A DNA stretch of 64,000 bases from Paraburkholderia sp. UYCP14C (GCF_004197395.1 NZ_SELS01000003.1:186001-250000); one strand, 5' to 3'; numbered from the stretch's first letter, positions 37,606 through 47,918 are shown. Numbers and translations: made by a program. Notes: generated by a model not told the origin, from the letters alone.

Positions 37606-39198
37606 TCAGCCGTGCGTCGCGGCTTCGCTGGCTGGCACTATCGCCGGCGCCGACGTCGCCCCCGAAGTCTCCGTCGGATGCACGAGCGTATCGACGCCCG
37701 GCTCCTCATCGCCCGGCAGCACCGACGTATCCCATCCGCCGCCGAGCGCCTTCACGAGCGCGACGCTCGCGGCCATCCGGCGGCGCGCGATCGAAACTGC
37801 GTTGCGCTCGTTGGTGAGCGTGGTGGTCTGCGCGACGACCACGTCGAGATAGGTGATCGCGCCGTTCCTGTAGCGGTCGGACACGACCGCCAGCGCCCGT
37901 TGCGCGGCCGCGACCGCTTCGTCCTGCGCAGCGGCTTCCTGTTCGAGCACGCGCAGCGCGGCGAGATTGTCCTCGACCTGGCCGAACGCGTTCAGCACCG
38001 TCTGCCGATATTGCGCGACGCTTTCGTCGTAATGCGCGCTGGCCTGCTCCTTGACGGCCGCGCGGCCGCCGAAGTCGAGCAGCGTGCCCGCGAGCGTCGG
38101 TCCGAGCGACCATAGCCGGCTCGGCGCGAGCAGCCACTGGCTGTAGTTGGTCGCTTCGAGTCCGCCCGTCACGGCCAGCACGAGGTTCGGGAAAAACGCC
38201 GCGGTCGCCACGCCGATCTGCGCGTTCATCGCGGCGACGTGCCGCTCGGCCGCCGCGATATCGGGACGCCGTTCGAGCAATCCGGACGGCACGCCGGTCG
38301 CCGCGACCACCGGCACCGCGACGAGCGGCGCGACAGGCAGCGTGAAGGTCGATGGCGGCTGGCCGATCAGGATCGCGATCGCATGTTCGAGCTGCGCGCG
38401 CTGCACGCCGAGGTCGAGCGCCTGCGCCTGGGTCGTCTTCAACTGCGTCTGCGCCTGCGCGACGTCGGCGTCGGTCGCGATGCCGCCCGCGTACCGATGC
38501 TGCGTCAGTTCGAGCGCTTCCTGGTAGGCCTTGATCGTGTCGTCGAGGAGTTGACGCTCCTGATCGAGTCCGCGCAGCTCGAAGTAATCGGTGGCGAGCT
38601 CGGCCTGCATCGACAGCAGTGCCGCGTCGACGTCGGCGGCGCTCGCCTGCGCGCCGGCCTTCGCGCCTTCGACGCTGCGCGACACGCGGCCCCACAGATC
38701 GGGTTCCCACGACGCGTCGACCTGCACCAGGTAGTCGTTCAGCGTGAGCCCGGCGGTCGATTTATGCAGCACGTTCTGCGAGGTCCTCGTGCGCGAATAC
38801 TGGGCACCCGCGGCGACCACCGGGAAGAATTGCGAGCGATATTGCGCGACGCTCGCGCGCGCCGCGCGAAAGCGCGCTTCGGCGGCTTGCACGTCCTGGT
38901 TCGCGCTCGCGACCTGTGGTTCGAGCGCATCGAGCGACGCGTCGCCGTAGATGCGCCACCACGCGCCGCGCGTGAGCGTGTCGGCGGGTCGCGCGGGCTT
39001 CCAGCCGGTGCCTTCGAGTTCGCGCCAGGTCGCTGGCGTGACGGCGGCGGGCTTCACGTAGTCGGGGCCGACGGTGCAGGCGCCGAGCGCGCCGGCGAGA
39101 CTCAGCACGACCGCCGATGCGCGAATGCAAACGCTCGCGGATCCCGGCGCGAACCCAGCCGATGACGCCAGTACACGCCGCAAAACCGACCTCGTCAT
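37606..39198 (-). CDS. NodT-family outer-membrane efflux lipoprotein
   Basis: 530 aa. Signal peptide with lipobox LGAC (lipidated Cys41), then two TolC-like repeats. Family marks include CTVGPDYVKPAAVTP, DASWEPDLWGRVSRSV, ELRGLDQERQLLDDT and SVAQYRQTVLNAFGQVEDNLA. It forms the outer-membrane channel of the pump encoded by the two upstream genes; its ATG lies 2 bp after the HlyD stop. The C-terminus has a Thr/Ala-rich extension (VHPTETSGATSAPAIVP). Confidence 0.93.
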   Translation of the reverse strand: MTRSVLRRVLASSAGFAPGSASVCIRASAVVLSLAGALGACTVGPDYVKPAAVTPATWRELEGTGWKPARPADTLTRGAWWRIYGDASLDALEPQVASANQDVQAAEARFRAARASVAQYRSQFFPVVAAGAQYSRTRTSQNVLHKSTAGLTLNDYLVQVDASWEPDLWGRVSRSVEGAKAGAQASAADVDAALLSMQAELATDYFELRGLDQERQLLDDTIKAYQEALELTQHRYAGGIATDADVAQAQTQLKTTQAQALDLGVQRAQLEHAIAILIGQPPSTFTLPVAPLVAVPVVAATGVPSGLLERRPDIAAAERHVAAMNAQIGVATAAFFPNLVLAVTGGLEATNYSQWLLAPSRLWSLGPTLAGTLLDFGGRAAVKEQASAHYDESVAQYRQTVLNAFGQVEDNLAALRVLEQEAAAQDEAVAAAQRALAVVSDRYRNGAITYLDVVVAQTTTLTNERNAVSIARRRMAASVALVKALGGGWDTSVLPGDEEPGVDTLVHPTETSGATSAPAIVPASEAATHG

Positions 39199-39200
39199 GA

Positions 39201-40502
39201 TCACGTCCTCGCGGCCGGCCGCGCGGCGCCTCGCACCGCCGGCGCGCTGGCCGCCGCGCCGGCCGCTCCAGTCGCGCCTTCCGAAGCCGCACCGCCTTCC
39301 GCCTTGCGCGGCACGATCCGCACCGGCGCGCCATCGACGATCGAATCCTGCGGATTCAGGATCACCTGCTCGTTGCCCTGCAAACCCGACACGATCGCGA
39401 CGCGCGTGCCGAAGTCCGTGCCGAGCGACACCGGCAGCAGCTTCACCTTGTGCTGCGGATCGACGGTCGCGACCTTGACGCCGTCGGGGCGGAACAGGAG
39501 CGCATTGCCCGGCAGCGTGAACGACGCCGTGCCCGCGCCGAGCGCGAAATGCACCTGCGCGTACGCGCCCGGCAACAGCTCGCCGCTGCGATTGTCGACG
39601 TCGACTTCGACCAGCATCGTGCGCTGCTGCGGATCGACCGCGCCCGCGGTGCGCGCGACGGAGCCCGGATAATGACGCGACGGCGTCTCGGTCAGCGTCA
39701 GGAACGCGCTCTGCTGCGCCCGCACCTGCTGCGCATAGGCTTGCGGCACGTTCACGTAGACGCGCAGCCGGTCCGCCTGCGCGACATGAAACAGCTCCTT
39801 CGCGGGACCGCCCGAGCTGCCCGCGTCGATCAGCGCGCCGACGTCGACGTTGCGCGCGGTCACGGTACCGTCGAACGGCGCATAGACCTTCTGGAACGAT
39901 TGCGTTTTTTCGAGTCGCGCGACGTTGAAACGCGCGGCGTCGAGCGTGGCTTTTTTCGCGAGCATGTCGCCGACTTTTTCGTCGGTCTCCTGCTTCGACA
40001 CCGACTTGCTCCTGAGCATATCCGTCCAGCGATCCGCGGTGCTTTTCGCGAGCGCGTAATTCGCTTCGGCGTTTGCGAGATCGGCGCGGGCTGCGCGCAA
40101 CTGGTCGTCGACTTCGGGCGTGTCGATTTCCGCGAGCAGCTGGCCGGCCTTCACGTGCGCGCCGATGTCGGCGTACCACTTCTTCAGATAGCCGTTGGTG
40201 CGCGCGTAGATCGGCGTGTCGAGAAAGGCCTGCACGTTGCCGGGCAACACGAGATCGAGCCCGGCCGTCGACTTCTGCGGCTGTACGACTTCGACGCTCA
40301 TCTGGCTCGCATGCTCGGCATCGCGCTCGAGCGCCACATGCGCATCGTGACGCGACCAGATGCCTTGCGCGGCGAGCGCGAGCACTGCGACAGCGGCCAC
40401 GACCATGACCAGGCGCGTGCGTCGCACTTTCGCCGGGTCATGCGCGGCGCGGCCGTGCGAACCAGCGCCCGAAGCCGAGCCGTCGGGACGTTTTGCTTCC
40501 AT
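39201..40502 (-). CDS. RND pump periplasmic adaptor (HlyD/MFP family)
   Basis: 433 aa. Short cytoplasmic N-terminus and one membrane helix (VVAAVAVLALAAQGIW) rather than a lipobox, then biotinyl-lipoyl halves (YARTNGYLKKWYADIGAHVK; VYAPFDGTVTARNVDVGALI), a coiled-coil hairpin between them and a beta-barrel region. The tail is Ala/Gly-rich. AGGGGAAG upstream of ATG 40502 supports this start over an ATG eight codons earlier. It bridges the RND and NodT partners. Confidence 0.92.
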   Translation of the reverse strand: MEAKRPDGSASGAGSHGRAAHDPAKVRRTRLVMVVAAVAVLALAAQGIWSRHDAHVALERDAEHASQMSVEVVQPQKSTAGLDLVLPGNVQAFLDTPIYARTNGYLKKWYADIGAHVKAGQLLAEIDTPEVDDQLRAARADLANAEANYALAKSTADRWTDMLRSKSVSKQETDEKVGDMLAKKATLDAARFNVARLEKTQSFQKVYAPFDGTVTARNVDVGALIDAGSSGGPAKELFHVAQADRLRVYVNVPQAYAQQVRAQQSAFLTLTETPSRHYPGSVARTAGAVDPQQRTMLVEVDVDNRSGELLPGAYAQVHFALGAGTASFTLPGNALLFRPDGVKVATVDPQHKVKLLPVSLGTDFGTRVAIVSGLQGNEQVILNPQDSIVDGAPVRIVPRKAEGGAASEGATGAAGAAASAPAVRGAARPAART

Positions 40503-40605
40503 CGAACTTCCCCTCTGAAATTGCATGGGCAGTCGTTGCTGCCTCTTGTGCTGTGGCCTCGCACGCTGCGCGTGCCGGCTGGTACGGTCATCGCGTGCCG
40601 GATCT

Positions 40606-43600
40606 TCATGGCTTTTGCACCACATGCTCCGCGGCACGCTGATGCCGTGCCGCGAGCCGTCGATAAATCATCGAGAACACGACCGGCACGAAGATCAGCG
40701 TGGCCAGCGTGCCGACCGCGAGGCCGCCGATCACCGCGCGCCCGAGCGGCGCGTTCTGCTCGCCGCCTTCGCCGAGACCGATCGCCATCGGCACCATGCC
40801 GATCACCATCGCGAGCGCGGTCATCAGCACCGGGCGGAAACGCGTGAAGCCCGCTTCGATCGCCGCGCGCGTCGCGTCGCCATGCAGCAGCAACTGTTCG
40901 CGCGCGAAGCTGATCACCAGAATCGAGTTCGCGGTCGCGATGCCGATACACATGATCGCGCCGGTGAGGGCAGGGATCGACAGCGTGGTGTGCGTGAGGA
41001 ACAGCATCCACACGATGCCCGCGAGCGCGCCCGGCAGCGCCGTGATGATGATGAATGGATCGAGCCACGACTGGAAGTTGACGACGATCAGCAGATACAC
41101 GAGCAGCACCGCGAACAGCAGACCGGCGAGCAGCCCCGAGAATGACGCGTTCATCGTTTGCACCTGGCCGCGCACCTCGATCGTCGAGGTTTTCGGCAAC
41201 TCGGCTTTCGACTCGTCGATGATCCTGCGGATGTCGTCGGACACGCCGCCGAGATCGCGGCCGTCGGCGGTGCCATAGATGTCGATCGTGGTCTGCGCGT
41301 TGTAGTGCGTGAGCACCGCGTTGCCGGCTTCGCGGCGCATCGTCGCGAGCGAGCCGAGAATGTTGCTGCGGCCGTTGGCGTTCAACGGAATGTTCGCGAG
41401 CGATTGCAGCGAATCGATCGTGTATTGCGGCGCTTCGGTGATCACGTTGTAGCTGACGCCATTGCGCGGATTGAGCCAGAACGTCGGCGTGGTCTGCTGG
41501 CTGCCCGACAGCGTGATCAGCAGATCGCTCGCGATATCGCGCTGCGAAAAACCAGCTTGCTGCGCGCGCGTGCGATCGACGTCGATGAAGATCCGCGGCA
41601 GATCGGCGGGTTGCTGGATGCGCGCATCGGCAAGCCCCGGCACCGTGCGCAGACGGTTCAGCAGCTTCGCGGCGAACGCGCGATTGGCGGCCACCTCACG
41701 GCCGACGATCTGGATGTCGATCGGCGACGGCATGCCGAAATTGAGCGTCTGACTGACGATATCGGCGGGCAGGAACGCGAACTGCACGCCGGGGAATTCA
41801 TCGCTGAGCGTGCGCCGCAGCGTGCGCACATAGCCGGCGCTCGGATGATGATCGGGGTTCAGCGTTATCAGAATGTCCGAGTCCGAGGTGCCGATCGTGC
41901 CCGTGTTGCTGTACGACAGGTTGATGCCCGACACCGGGAGGCCGATGTTATCGATGATCGAATGCAGCTCGCCGGCCGGAATCAGCTGACGGATGCGCGC
42001 ATCGACGCGATCGGTCAGCACCGCGGTTTCCTCGACCCGCATGCCGGTTTTCGCGCGCATGTGCAGCGCGATCGTGCCGGCATCGACGGCAGGAAAAAAG
42101 TCGCGGCCGATAAACGGCAGCAACAGCAGCGACACGCAGCAGCACACGAGAAACAGCGTGACGAACAGACCCGGCTTCGCGACACGCGCTTCGAGAAAGC
42201 CGCGATAGCGCTCGCGCAAACGCGAAAAACCGCGCTCGAACGCGTAGTGCACGCGCATGAACGGATTGCGCGTTTGCACCGGTGCGTGATGCGAATCCGC
42301 GGGCTTGTGGTGATGGCGCAGCAGATACTTCGCGAGCGTCGGCACGAGCGTACGCGAGAAGAAGTACGACGCGAGCATCGCGAACACCACCGCTTCGGCG
42401 AGCGGAATGAACAGATAGTGCGCGACGCCGGTGAGCAGAAACATCGGCACGAAGACGATGCAGATCGACAGCGTCGATACGAGCGTCGGAATCGCGATCT
42501 GATGCGCGCCGTCGAGAATCGCCTGTTCGAGCGTCTTGCCCTGTTCGAGCTGATGGCTGATGTTTTCGATCGCGACGGTCGCATCGTCGACGAGAATCCC
42601 GACCGCGAGCGCGAGGCCGCCGAGCGTCATGATGTTGATCGTCTGACCGAGCGCGGACAACGCGATGATCGACGTGATCATCGACAACGGAATCGACACC
42701 GCGATGATCAGCGTCGCGCGCCAGTTGCCGAGGAACAGCAGAATCATCAGGCCCGTCAGGCACGCGGCGATCAGCGCTTCACGCAATACGCCCTGCACCG
42801 ACGCACGCACGAACAGCGACTGGTCGGCGACGGGGTCGATATTCAGCGACGCTGGCACCAGATTGCGCAGCGTCGGCATCATCGTCTTGATGCGGTCGAC
42901 GATATCGAGCGTGGACGTGTTGCCGCTTTTGTTGATCGTCAGCAGCGCGGCGCGCTGGCCGTTCACGCGCACGATGTTGGTCTGCGGCTGGTAGCCGTCG
43001 CGCACGTGCGCGACGTCGCGGATATAGACGGTGCCGTTCGCGGTGGTGCGGATCGGAATGTTGTTCAGACCGGCGAGCGAATCGGGGCTGCCGTTCATCT
43101 CGACCGAGTACTCGGTCGAGCCGATTTTCGCGGTGCCCGAAGGCAGGATCAGGTTCTGCGCGGAGACCGCGGTGACCACATCCATCGGCGACAGATTGCG
43201 CTCCTGCAGCTTGCGCGAATCGATATCGACCATGATCTGCCGCTGCTTGCCGCCATACGGCAGCGGTGCGGATGCGCCCGGCACGGTGGCGAGCTGCGTC
43301 TTCAGGAAGTTATTGCCGAAGTCGTACAGCTCCTGCTCGGTCAGCGACGCGGACGACAACGCGAGCCGCAGAATCGGCACCGTCGACGCGTTATAGCGCA
43401 GGATGAACGGCGGCGTGATGCCGGGCGGCAGCGAACGCACTTGCGACTGCGACAGCGCGGTGACCTGGGCGAGCGCTTCGTCGATATTCGCGCCAGGCTG
43501 GAAAAAGATCTTGATGACCGTGATGCCGTTCAGCGACGTCGATTCCGTGTGCTCGATATCGTTGACCGCCACCGACAAGCCGCGCTCGTAGTTCAGCGTG

Positions 43601-43788
43601 ATGCGCTTCTCCATTTCGTCGGCGGGCAGGCCGTTGTACGACCAGATCACCGAGAGCACCGGAATATCGATGTTCGGAAAGATGTCCGTGGGCGTGCGCA
43701 GAATCGTCAGGGGTCCGACGATCAGCAGCAGCAGCGCCAGCACGACGAAGGTATAGGGGCGCCGCAGCGCGAGACGAACGATCCACAT
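40606..43788 (-). CDS. RND multidrug/solvent efflux permease
   Basis: 1060 aa. Proton-driven inner-membrane pump. N-terminal helix with LRTPTDIFPNIDIPVLSVIW, two large periplasmic loops, and the proton-relay Asp pair in GILVDDATVAIENI (TM4). First gene of an RND-HlyD-NodT operon (103 bp to the adaptor). The porter start IFPNIDIP is closer to the MdtB/metal-like and plant-associated RND groups than to AcrB, so the substrate is unclear. ATG 43788 is used; the SD is weak. No linked regulator is visible. Confidence 0.93.
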   Translation of the reverse strand: MWIVRLALRRPYTFVVLALLLLIVGPLTILRTPTDIFPNIDIPVLSVIWSYNGLPADEMEKRITLNYERGLSVAVNDIEHTESTSLNGITVIKIFFQPGANIDEALAQVTALSQSQVRSLPPGITPPFILRYNASTVPILRLALSSASLTEQELYDFGNNFLKTQLATVPGASAPLPYGGKQRQIMVDIDSRKLQERNLSPMDVVTAVSAQNLILPSGTAKIGSTEYSVEMNGSPDSLAGLNNIPIRTTANGTVYIRDVAHVRDGYQPQTNIVRVNGQRAALLTINKSGNTSTLDIVDRIKTMMPTLRNLVPASLNIDPVADQSLFVRASVQGVLREALIAACLTGLMILLFLGNWRATLIIAVSIPLSMITSIIALSALGQTINIMTLGGLALAVGILVDDATVAIENISHQLEQGKTLEQAILDGAHQIAIPTLVSTLSICIVFVPMFLLTGVAHYLFIPLAEAVVFAMLASYFFSRTLVPTLAKYLLRHHHKPADSHHAPVQTRNPFMRVHYAFERGFSRLRERYRGFLEARVAKPGLFVTLFLVCCCVSLLLLPFIGRDFFPAVDAGTIALHMRAKTGMRVEETAVLTDRVDARIRQLIPAGELHSIIDNIGLPVSGINLSYSNTGTIGTSDSDILITLNPDHHPSAGYVRTLRRTLSDEFPGVQFAFLPADIVSQTLNFGMPSPIDIQIVGREVAANRAFAAKLLNRLRTVPGLADARIQQPADLPRIFIDVDRTRAQQAGFSQRDIASDLLITLSGSQQTTPTFWLNPRNGVSYNVITEAPQYTIDSLQSLANIPLNANGRSNILGSLATMRREAGNAVLTHYNAQTTIDIYGTADGRDLGGVSDDIRRIIDESKAELPKTSTIEVRGQVQTMNASFSGLLAGLLFAVLLVYLLIVVNFQSWLDPFIIITALPGALAGIVWMLFLTHTTLSIPALTGAIMCIGIATANSILVISFAREQLLLHGDATRAAIEAGFTRFRPVLMTALAMVIGMVPMAIGLGEGGEQNAPLGRAVIGGLAVGTLATLIFVPVVFSMIYRRLAARHQRAAEHVVQKP

Positions 43789-44207
43789 GACTAGCGCAGA
43801 CGAATGAAATGAGCGGCGCACGCGCCGCGCGGATCGGCAACCGACGCGCGCACGTCGGTGCGAAGGCAGGCGCGAAGCTGCGCGGCGCCCGCATCATTCA
43901 GATCGTTCTGGCGATGCACGTTTTTGATGTCTCCCCCCGCAGGGTTTATGATGGTCTTCATTACGACGTCTGACGCCGAGATCATCGGCCGTGCGCAGCG
44001 TAATGGGAATAGGGCGAAACGACTGGTGAAAGCCTTCTATTCGCCTTCCCAAAGCCCCGCAAAGCGGGAACAATGACTCGAAGCTCTCACGCGCTATGCG
44101 CGCGGCAGATTAAGTGCGCACGCAACGTCCAATGCGAAGCGGCGTTTTTATCATCACCTCGACCGGCGTGAAATCATAAAGCCGGCTACGGGAAGCGGGG
44201 AAATATC
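43789..44207. promoter_or_regulatory. Divergent region upstream of the RND pump
   Basis: 419 bp that should hold promoters for the RND operon (-) and the small gene at 44208 (+). AT-richer around 44130-44205. No palindromic operator stood out, and no adjacent regulator gene exists. Short open frames are not supported. Confidence 0.3.
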
Positions 44208-44420
44208 ATGGAAGTCGGTTCCATTGTCCGATCGGTACATATCGCCGTGCCGCAAGGCGCGCGCGGAATCGTCATGCGCATTCTTGGGGACATGGCGATG
44301 GTGGCGTGGTACGCCGGCGAACCCGGTGCATCGCAGCAGCTCAATACCGAACCCTTTTTCCTCGAAGATCTGATCGATACCGGCGACGTGATACGTCCGG
44401 CCGGCGCGCAGACGCATTGA
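44208..44420 (+). CDS. Conserved small hypothetical protein
   Basis: 70 aa: MEVGSIVRSVHIAVPQGARG, followed by IVMRILGDMAMVAWYAGEPG and LEDLIDTGDVIRPA. The ribosome site GCGGGGA 6-8 nt upstream of the ATG is good. No transmembrane helix. It looks like a small beta-rich (SH3/KOW-like) protein, but I do not recognise the family. Sits just upstream of the kinase gene (219 bp). Confidence 0.65.
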   Translation: MEVGSIVRSVHIAVPQGARGIVMRILGDMAMVAWYAGEPGASQQLNTEPFFLEDLIDTGDVIRPAGAQTH

Positions 44421-44639
44421 ACGAGAGGCTTACCGGTTGCTCATTGCCGTCGTGTGACACGCAGGTGCGGGCTGTAGTGATGCTGTAAGGTGAGATCGGC
44501 TCGCCGGCATCGCAGTGGGTCGATGCGCGCCTCGATCCACGGCCCGCGCTGCAAACCCCCGCAATTTCCCGCAATTCAAAGCACGCATCGTGAGTCGTCG
44601 CCCTCGTCTTTAGCCGCGGCGCGGCGCACAATGCGGGGC

Positions 44640-45677
44640 ATGAACGACACTATTCCCGACAATTCCCATCCCGAGGCCGGTGCCAACGGCGCCGTGCCGT
44701 TCGCGCGGCTCACGCCGGAAACCGTGCTCGATGCGCTCGACAACGTGCTCGCACCGACTGGCGTGCGTACCGACGGCCGTCTGCTGCCGCTCAACAGCTA
44801 CGAAAATCGCGTGTACCAGGTCGGCGTCGAAGACGGCCCACCCGTGGTCGCGAAGTTCTATCGTCCCGAGCGTTGGAGCGACGCGGCGATTCTCGAAGAG
44901 CACACGTTCGTCGCCGAACTCGCCGCGCGCGAGATTCCAGCGGTGACCGCGCGCGTGCTCGATGGCCGCACGCTGCATAGCTTCGACGGCTTCCGCTTCT
45001 CGGTCTTCGAGCGACGCGGTGGCCGCGCGCCGGATCTCGACCGACGCGACACGCTCGAATGGCTGGGACGTTTCATCGGACGCATTCATGCGATCGGGCA
45101 GACCCACGACTACGTCGAACGTCCCACGCTGAACATCGATACCTTCGGCTACGAGCCGCGCGACTTCCTGCTTGCGCACGGCTTCGTGCCCGGCGACCTG
45201 CGCACCGCGTGGGAAACCGCCGTGAATCTCGCGCTCGAAGGCGTCGCGCGCGCGTTCGAGCGGGCCGGCGAGATTCGCTCGCTGCGTCTGCACGGCGACT
45301 GTCATCCGAGCAATGTGCTGTGGACCGACGCGGGCCCGCATTTCGTCGATTTCGACGACAGCCGCATGGGCCCCGCGATTCAGGATCTGTGGCTGCTGCT
45401 GCCGGGCGAGCGCGCGGAGGCGTCGCGCGCGCTGACTGATCTGCTGGCCGGCTACGAGGATTTCTGCGACTTCGAGCCGCGCGAACTGTATCTGATCGAA
45501 GCGCTGCGCACGTTGCGGCTGATTCACTATCAGGCGTGGCTCGCCCGCCGCTGGAACGATCCGGCGTTTCCGGCCGCGTTTCCGTGGTTCAACACGCAGC
45601 GCTACTGGGAGGATCGTATCCTTGAGATGCGCGAGCAGATCGGCGCGATGCAGGAAGGGCCGTTGTGGCCGGTTTGA
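44640..45677 (+). CDS. srkA: SrkA/YihE-type stress-response kinase
   Basis: 345 aa. Choline-kinase/APH-fold Ser/Thr kinase. N-lobe NSYENRVYQVGVEDGPPVVA (ATP loop) with Lys in VVAKFYRPERW; catalytic loop LHGDCHPSNVLW and metal-binding FVDFDDSRMGPA. Ends LRLIHYQAWLARRWNDPAFP, a region diagnostic of SrkA. In E. coli it counters MazEF-mediated death and oxidative stress. ATG 44640 is used; an in-frame ATG nine bases earlier is an alternative. Convergent with the DUF3857 gene. Confidence 0.93.
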   Translation: MNDTIPDNSHPEAGANGAVPFARLTPETVLDALDNVLAPTGVRTDGRLLPLNSYENRVYQVGVEDGPPVVAKFYRPERWSDAAILEEHTFVAELAAREIPAVTARVLDGRTLHSFDGFRFSVFERRGGRAPDLDRRDTLEWLGRFIGRIHAIGQTHDYVERPTLNIDTFGYEPRDFLLAHGFVPGDLRTAWETAVNLALEGVARAFERAGEIRSLRLHGDCHPSNVLWTDAGPHFVDFDDSRMGPAIQDLWLLLPGERAEASRALTDLLAGYEDFCDFEPRELYLIEALRTLRLIHYQAWLARRWNDPAFPAAFPWFNTQRYWEDRILEMREQIGAMQEGPLWPV

Positions 45678-45688
45678 CCTGTTGACGC

Positions 45689-47587
45689 TCAAGGCGCCTG
45701 CGACGCCACGTTCGACGACTCCACCAACGTCGATCTGACGATCACCTCCGCGCGCACGTCCCGCCCGATCGCTTCGATCGCGGGACGCATGCGCGTGAAA
45801 TCATCCGGCGTGCAGACGTCGCTGTCGAAATGGGTGGCGCCGTCGCGCGCCATCGTGACCACGTTGCTGAGCGGATCGAACGCGTACTGCGAAGTGAAAT
45901 CGACGAAGCGGTCCTGGGTGCGTTGCGCCTCCGGCATGTCGAGCACGCGGAAATTGGCGGGCAGCTCGATGCGCGCGCGTTCGTGGATCGCGAGGTTGTG
46001 GCACACGAACGGCTGCGTGCGCCTGCGTTCGCCGAGCCAGTAGCGTGTGTCGGCTTCGACGCCGCCGCCGAGGCTCGTCAAGGCCGGAATCGAGGCGGTC
46101 ATGCCGGTCACCACGAGACTCTCGAGCGTGCCTTTCATCGTCAGCGTGAGCGGGCCGTCGGCCGCGCGGAGGTCGCTCGTCGTCATTGTCGCGGTGCCGC
46201 GCAGATTCGCGTTGCGCAGCTCGGCCTGAATCGATTCCTCGCGCTGCGCGGGCGTTTGCGTGCGCAGCCGCGCGCGGGCCTGCTCGGCGTACGGTCCCAC
46301 ATCCTGCAGCCGATACGTGAAGCTCGCCGAGCCATCCGGTTCGATCTTGATCGCGAGGTCGGTGCTGCGCGACATCTGCGCGGTAGCGGGCGTTCGCGCG
46401 AGCACGCCGTCGTCGATCAGCACAGTGGGGCGGTCCATGTCGGACGAAGGCAGAAAGCCGAATTCGACGTTCGACGCGGTCGAATCCGCGTATAGCTGCA
46501 AATCGGGCAGCCACGTGATCGCATGATTGATGACGCCGTAGCCCGGCACGCTCGGCAGCGTGTAGATCGTGCCGCTGCTGATCAGCGCCGGCTCGTTACG
46601 CACGCCGACTGCGTCGAGCAGCGCGCCGTACAGCGCGACGTGATCTTTGCAGTCGCCATAACGATTCGCCAGGATCGCGCTCGCGCCGTGCGGCACGACG
46701 GAGCCGCGTCCGACATAGATCGCGACATAGCGGATATTGTGGCGAACCCAGTCGTACAGCGTTTTGGCTTTGTCGTGGGGGGTGTGATCGTGCGCGGTCA
46801 ACTGCTGCGCAAGCTGGGTGATGGCGGTGTCGTGCGTGCCCGGGTCGGCCGCGGAGCTGCGATAGGACGCGGCGAACGCGGCATAGCTCGGGAAGGTCGA
46901 CACCATCAGCCGATCACCGTACGACACGTACGCGACCGAGCCGCGTTCGAGCCGGTCGAAATGCGCCTTGTCGTAGCGGAATTCGTAGCGCGTGCGGCCG
47001 TCGCGCGTGACCGGCGTCACCGCGCTGAAGCCGCGCGCGTCCGCGTACAGCGGCTTGTCGGCGGGCAGGTCGTAGATCAGGCGGAAGTTGCGCGTCGGTG
47101 CGAGGTCGGGCGGCGTGAAGTCGCTGAATTCGCCCGGCACGATCGGCTGACGCTGCGTCTTGCGGTACGTCAGATGCACGCGCGCGCCGGGTTCCACCGC
47201 GGGGAACACGATCACCTTTTCCTGAATGTCCTGGAACATCGGCGCGTCGAACGAACGAACTTCCTGCACGTCGCGGATCTGCTCGGGCACAACATCGTGA
47301 CGCTTGCCGTCGGCGGTGACCGTGTAGGCCTCGAGAATCTGCACGTCGGCCATGTTGCGGTTGAACCAGACGTATTGCTGCGCGACCCGCTCGACGCCGG
47401 CTTCGTTGTTCACGCGCAGCGTCATCGAATCGAGCTTTGCATACGAGCCGTCCGCGTTGACGGTGAAGGTCTGCGTCTCGCCCTCGTTGGTGTAGGGATC
47501 GGCCAGTCTGACCGGCTCGCTCGCGCTCGCGGCGTGAATGCCGGCCAGCCAGCCGGCGAAGGCAAGGACCACGAGGCAGAGTCGCAT
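45689..47587 (-). CDS. DUF3857 / transglutaminase-like periplasmic protein
   Basis: 632 aa. Signal peptide (RLCLVVLAFAGWLAGIHAASAS), an N-terminal DUF3857 beta domain (~25-230), then a transglutaminase-like core with Cys in NRYGDCKDHVALYGALLDA, His in YGVINHAITWLP and Asp in LQLYADST, the usual Cys-His-Asp triad. The C-terminal third is beta-rich without a named domain. Function unknown; possibly a peptide-crosslinking or protease-like activity on the envelope. ATG 47587 chosen because the signal peptide starts there. Confidence 0.87.
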   Translation of the reverse strand: MRLCLVVLAFAGWLAGIHAASASEPVRLADPYTNEGETQTFTVNADGSYAKLDSMTLRVNNEAGVERVAQQYVWFNRNMADVQILEAYTVTADGKRHDVVPEQIRDVQEVRSFDAPMFQDIQEKVIVFPAVEPGARVHLTYRKTQRQPIVPGEFSDFTPPDLAPTRNFRLIYDLPADKPLYADARGFSAVTPVTRDGRTRYEFRYDKAHFDRLERGSVAYVSYGDRLMVSTFPSYAAFAASYRSSAADPGTHDTAITQLAQQLTAHDHTPHDKAKTLYDWVRHNIRYVAIYVGRGSVVPHGASAILANRYGDCKDHVALYGALLDAVGVRNEPALISSGTIYTLPSVPGYGVINHAITWLPDLQLYADSTASNVEFGFLPSSDMDRPTVLIDDGVLARTPATAQMSRSTDLAIKIEPDGSASFTYRLQDVGPYAEQARARLRTQTPAQREESIQAELRNANLRGTATMTTSDLRAADGPLTLTMKGTLESLVVTGMTASIPALTSLGGGVEADTRYWLGERRRTQPFVCHNLAIHERARIELPANFRVLDMPEAQRTQDRFVDFTSQYAFDPLSNVVTMARDGATHFDSDVCTPDDFTRMRPAIEAIGRDVRAEVIVRSTLVESSNVASQAP

Positions 47588-47753
47588 GACGGCAGGTATC
47601 CGGACGACGGCGTTGACGGGATCGCCAGCTAGCGTCGTTTCGCGCCGCGCGGATGTCAAGCGGCCGGCGCGCATTGGGAAGCGATCGAAAGATTGCCTGG
47701 CGGGTATGCACGGCGTGCCGGCGTCAGCCGACATTGAGCAAAACACTTAACTG

Positions 47754-47772
47754 TGTAATGATAACGATTCTC
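47754..47772 (+). promoter_or_regulatory. Fur box upstream of the PepSY-TM gene
   Basis: A 19-bp site with the core AATGATAACGATTCTC, matching the inverted-repeat Fur consensus at 14 of 19 positions. It lies 147 bp upstream of the proposed start, in an AT-rich divergent promoter region. Iron-dependent repression of the PepSY gene is inferred. Confidence 0.7.
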
Positions 47773-47918
47773 AATTGAAAGGCGTCGCCAGCGTTCTGTC
47801 ACATTTCTCCTCCTCTGTGACTGCCAGCCAGCCCTTCATGCGGGCCGTCCGGACCGCAAGCCGGACGATCCGCCTCTTCTTCCTCGAATTCTTCTCACCG
47901 TTGCGGCTGGAGTCCGTT

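Noticed and set aside
37606-40179. Fusion of an 857-codon frame with the NodT channel
   Set aside because: The extra N-terminal part is an alternative frame of the HlyD gene; the lipoprotein signal begins at 39198.
41158-43794. Long open frame antisense to the RND permease (about 878 codons)
   Set aside because: Same GC-bias shadow; the real gene on the minus strand is complete and conserved.
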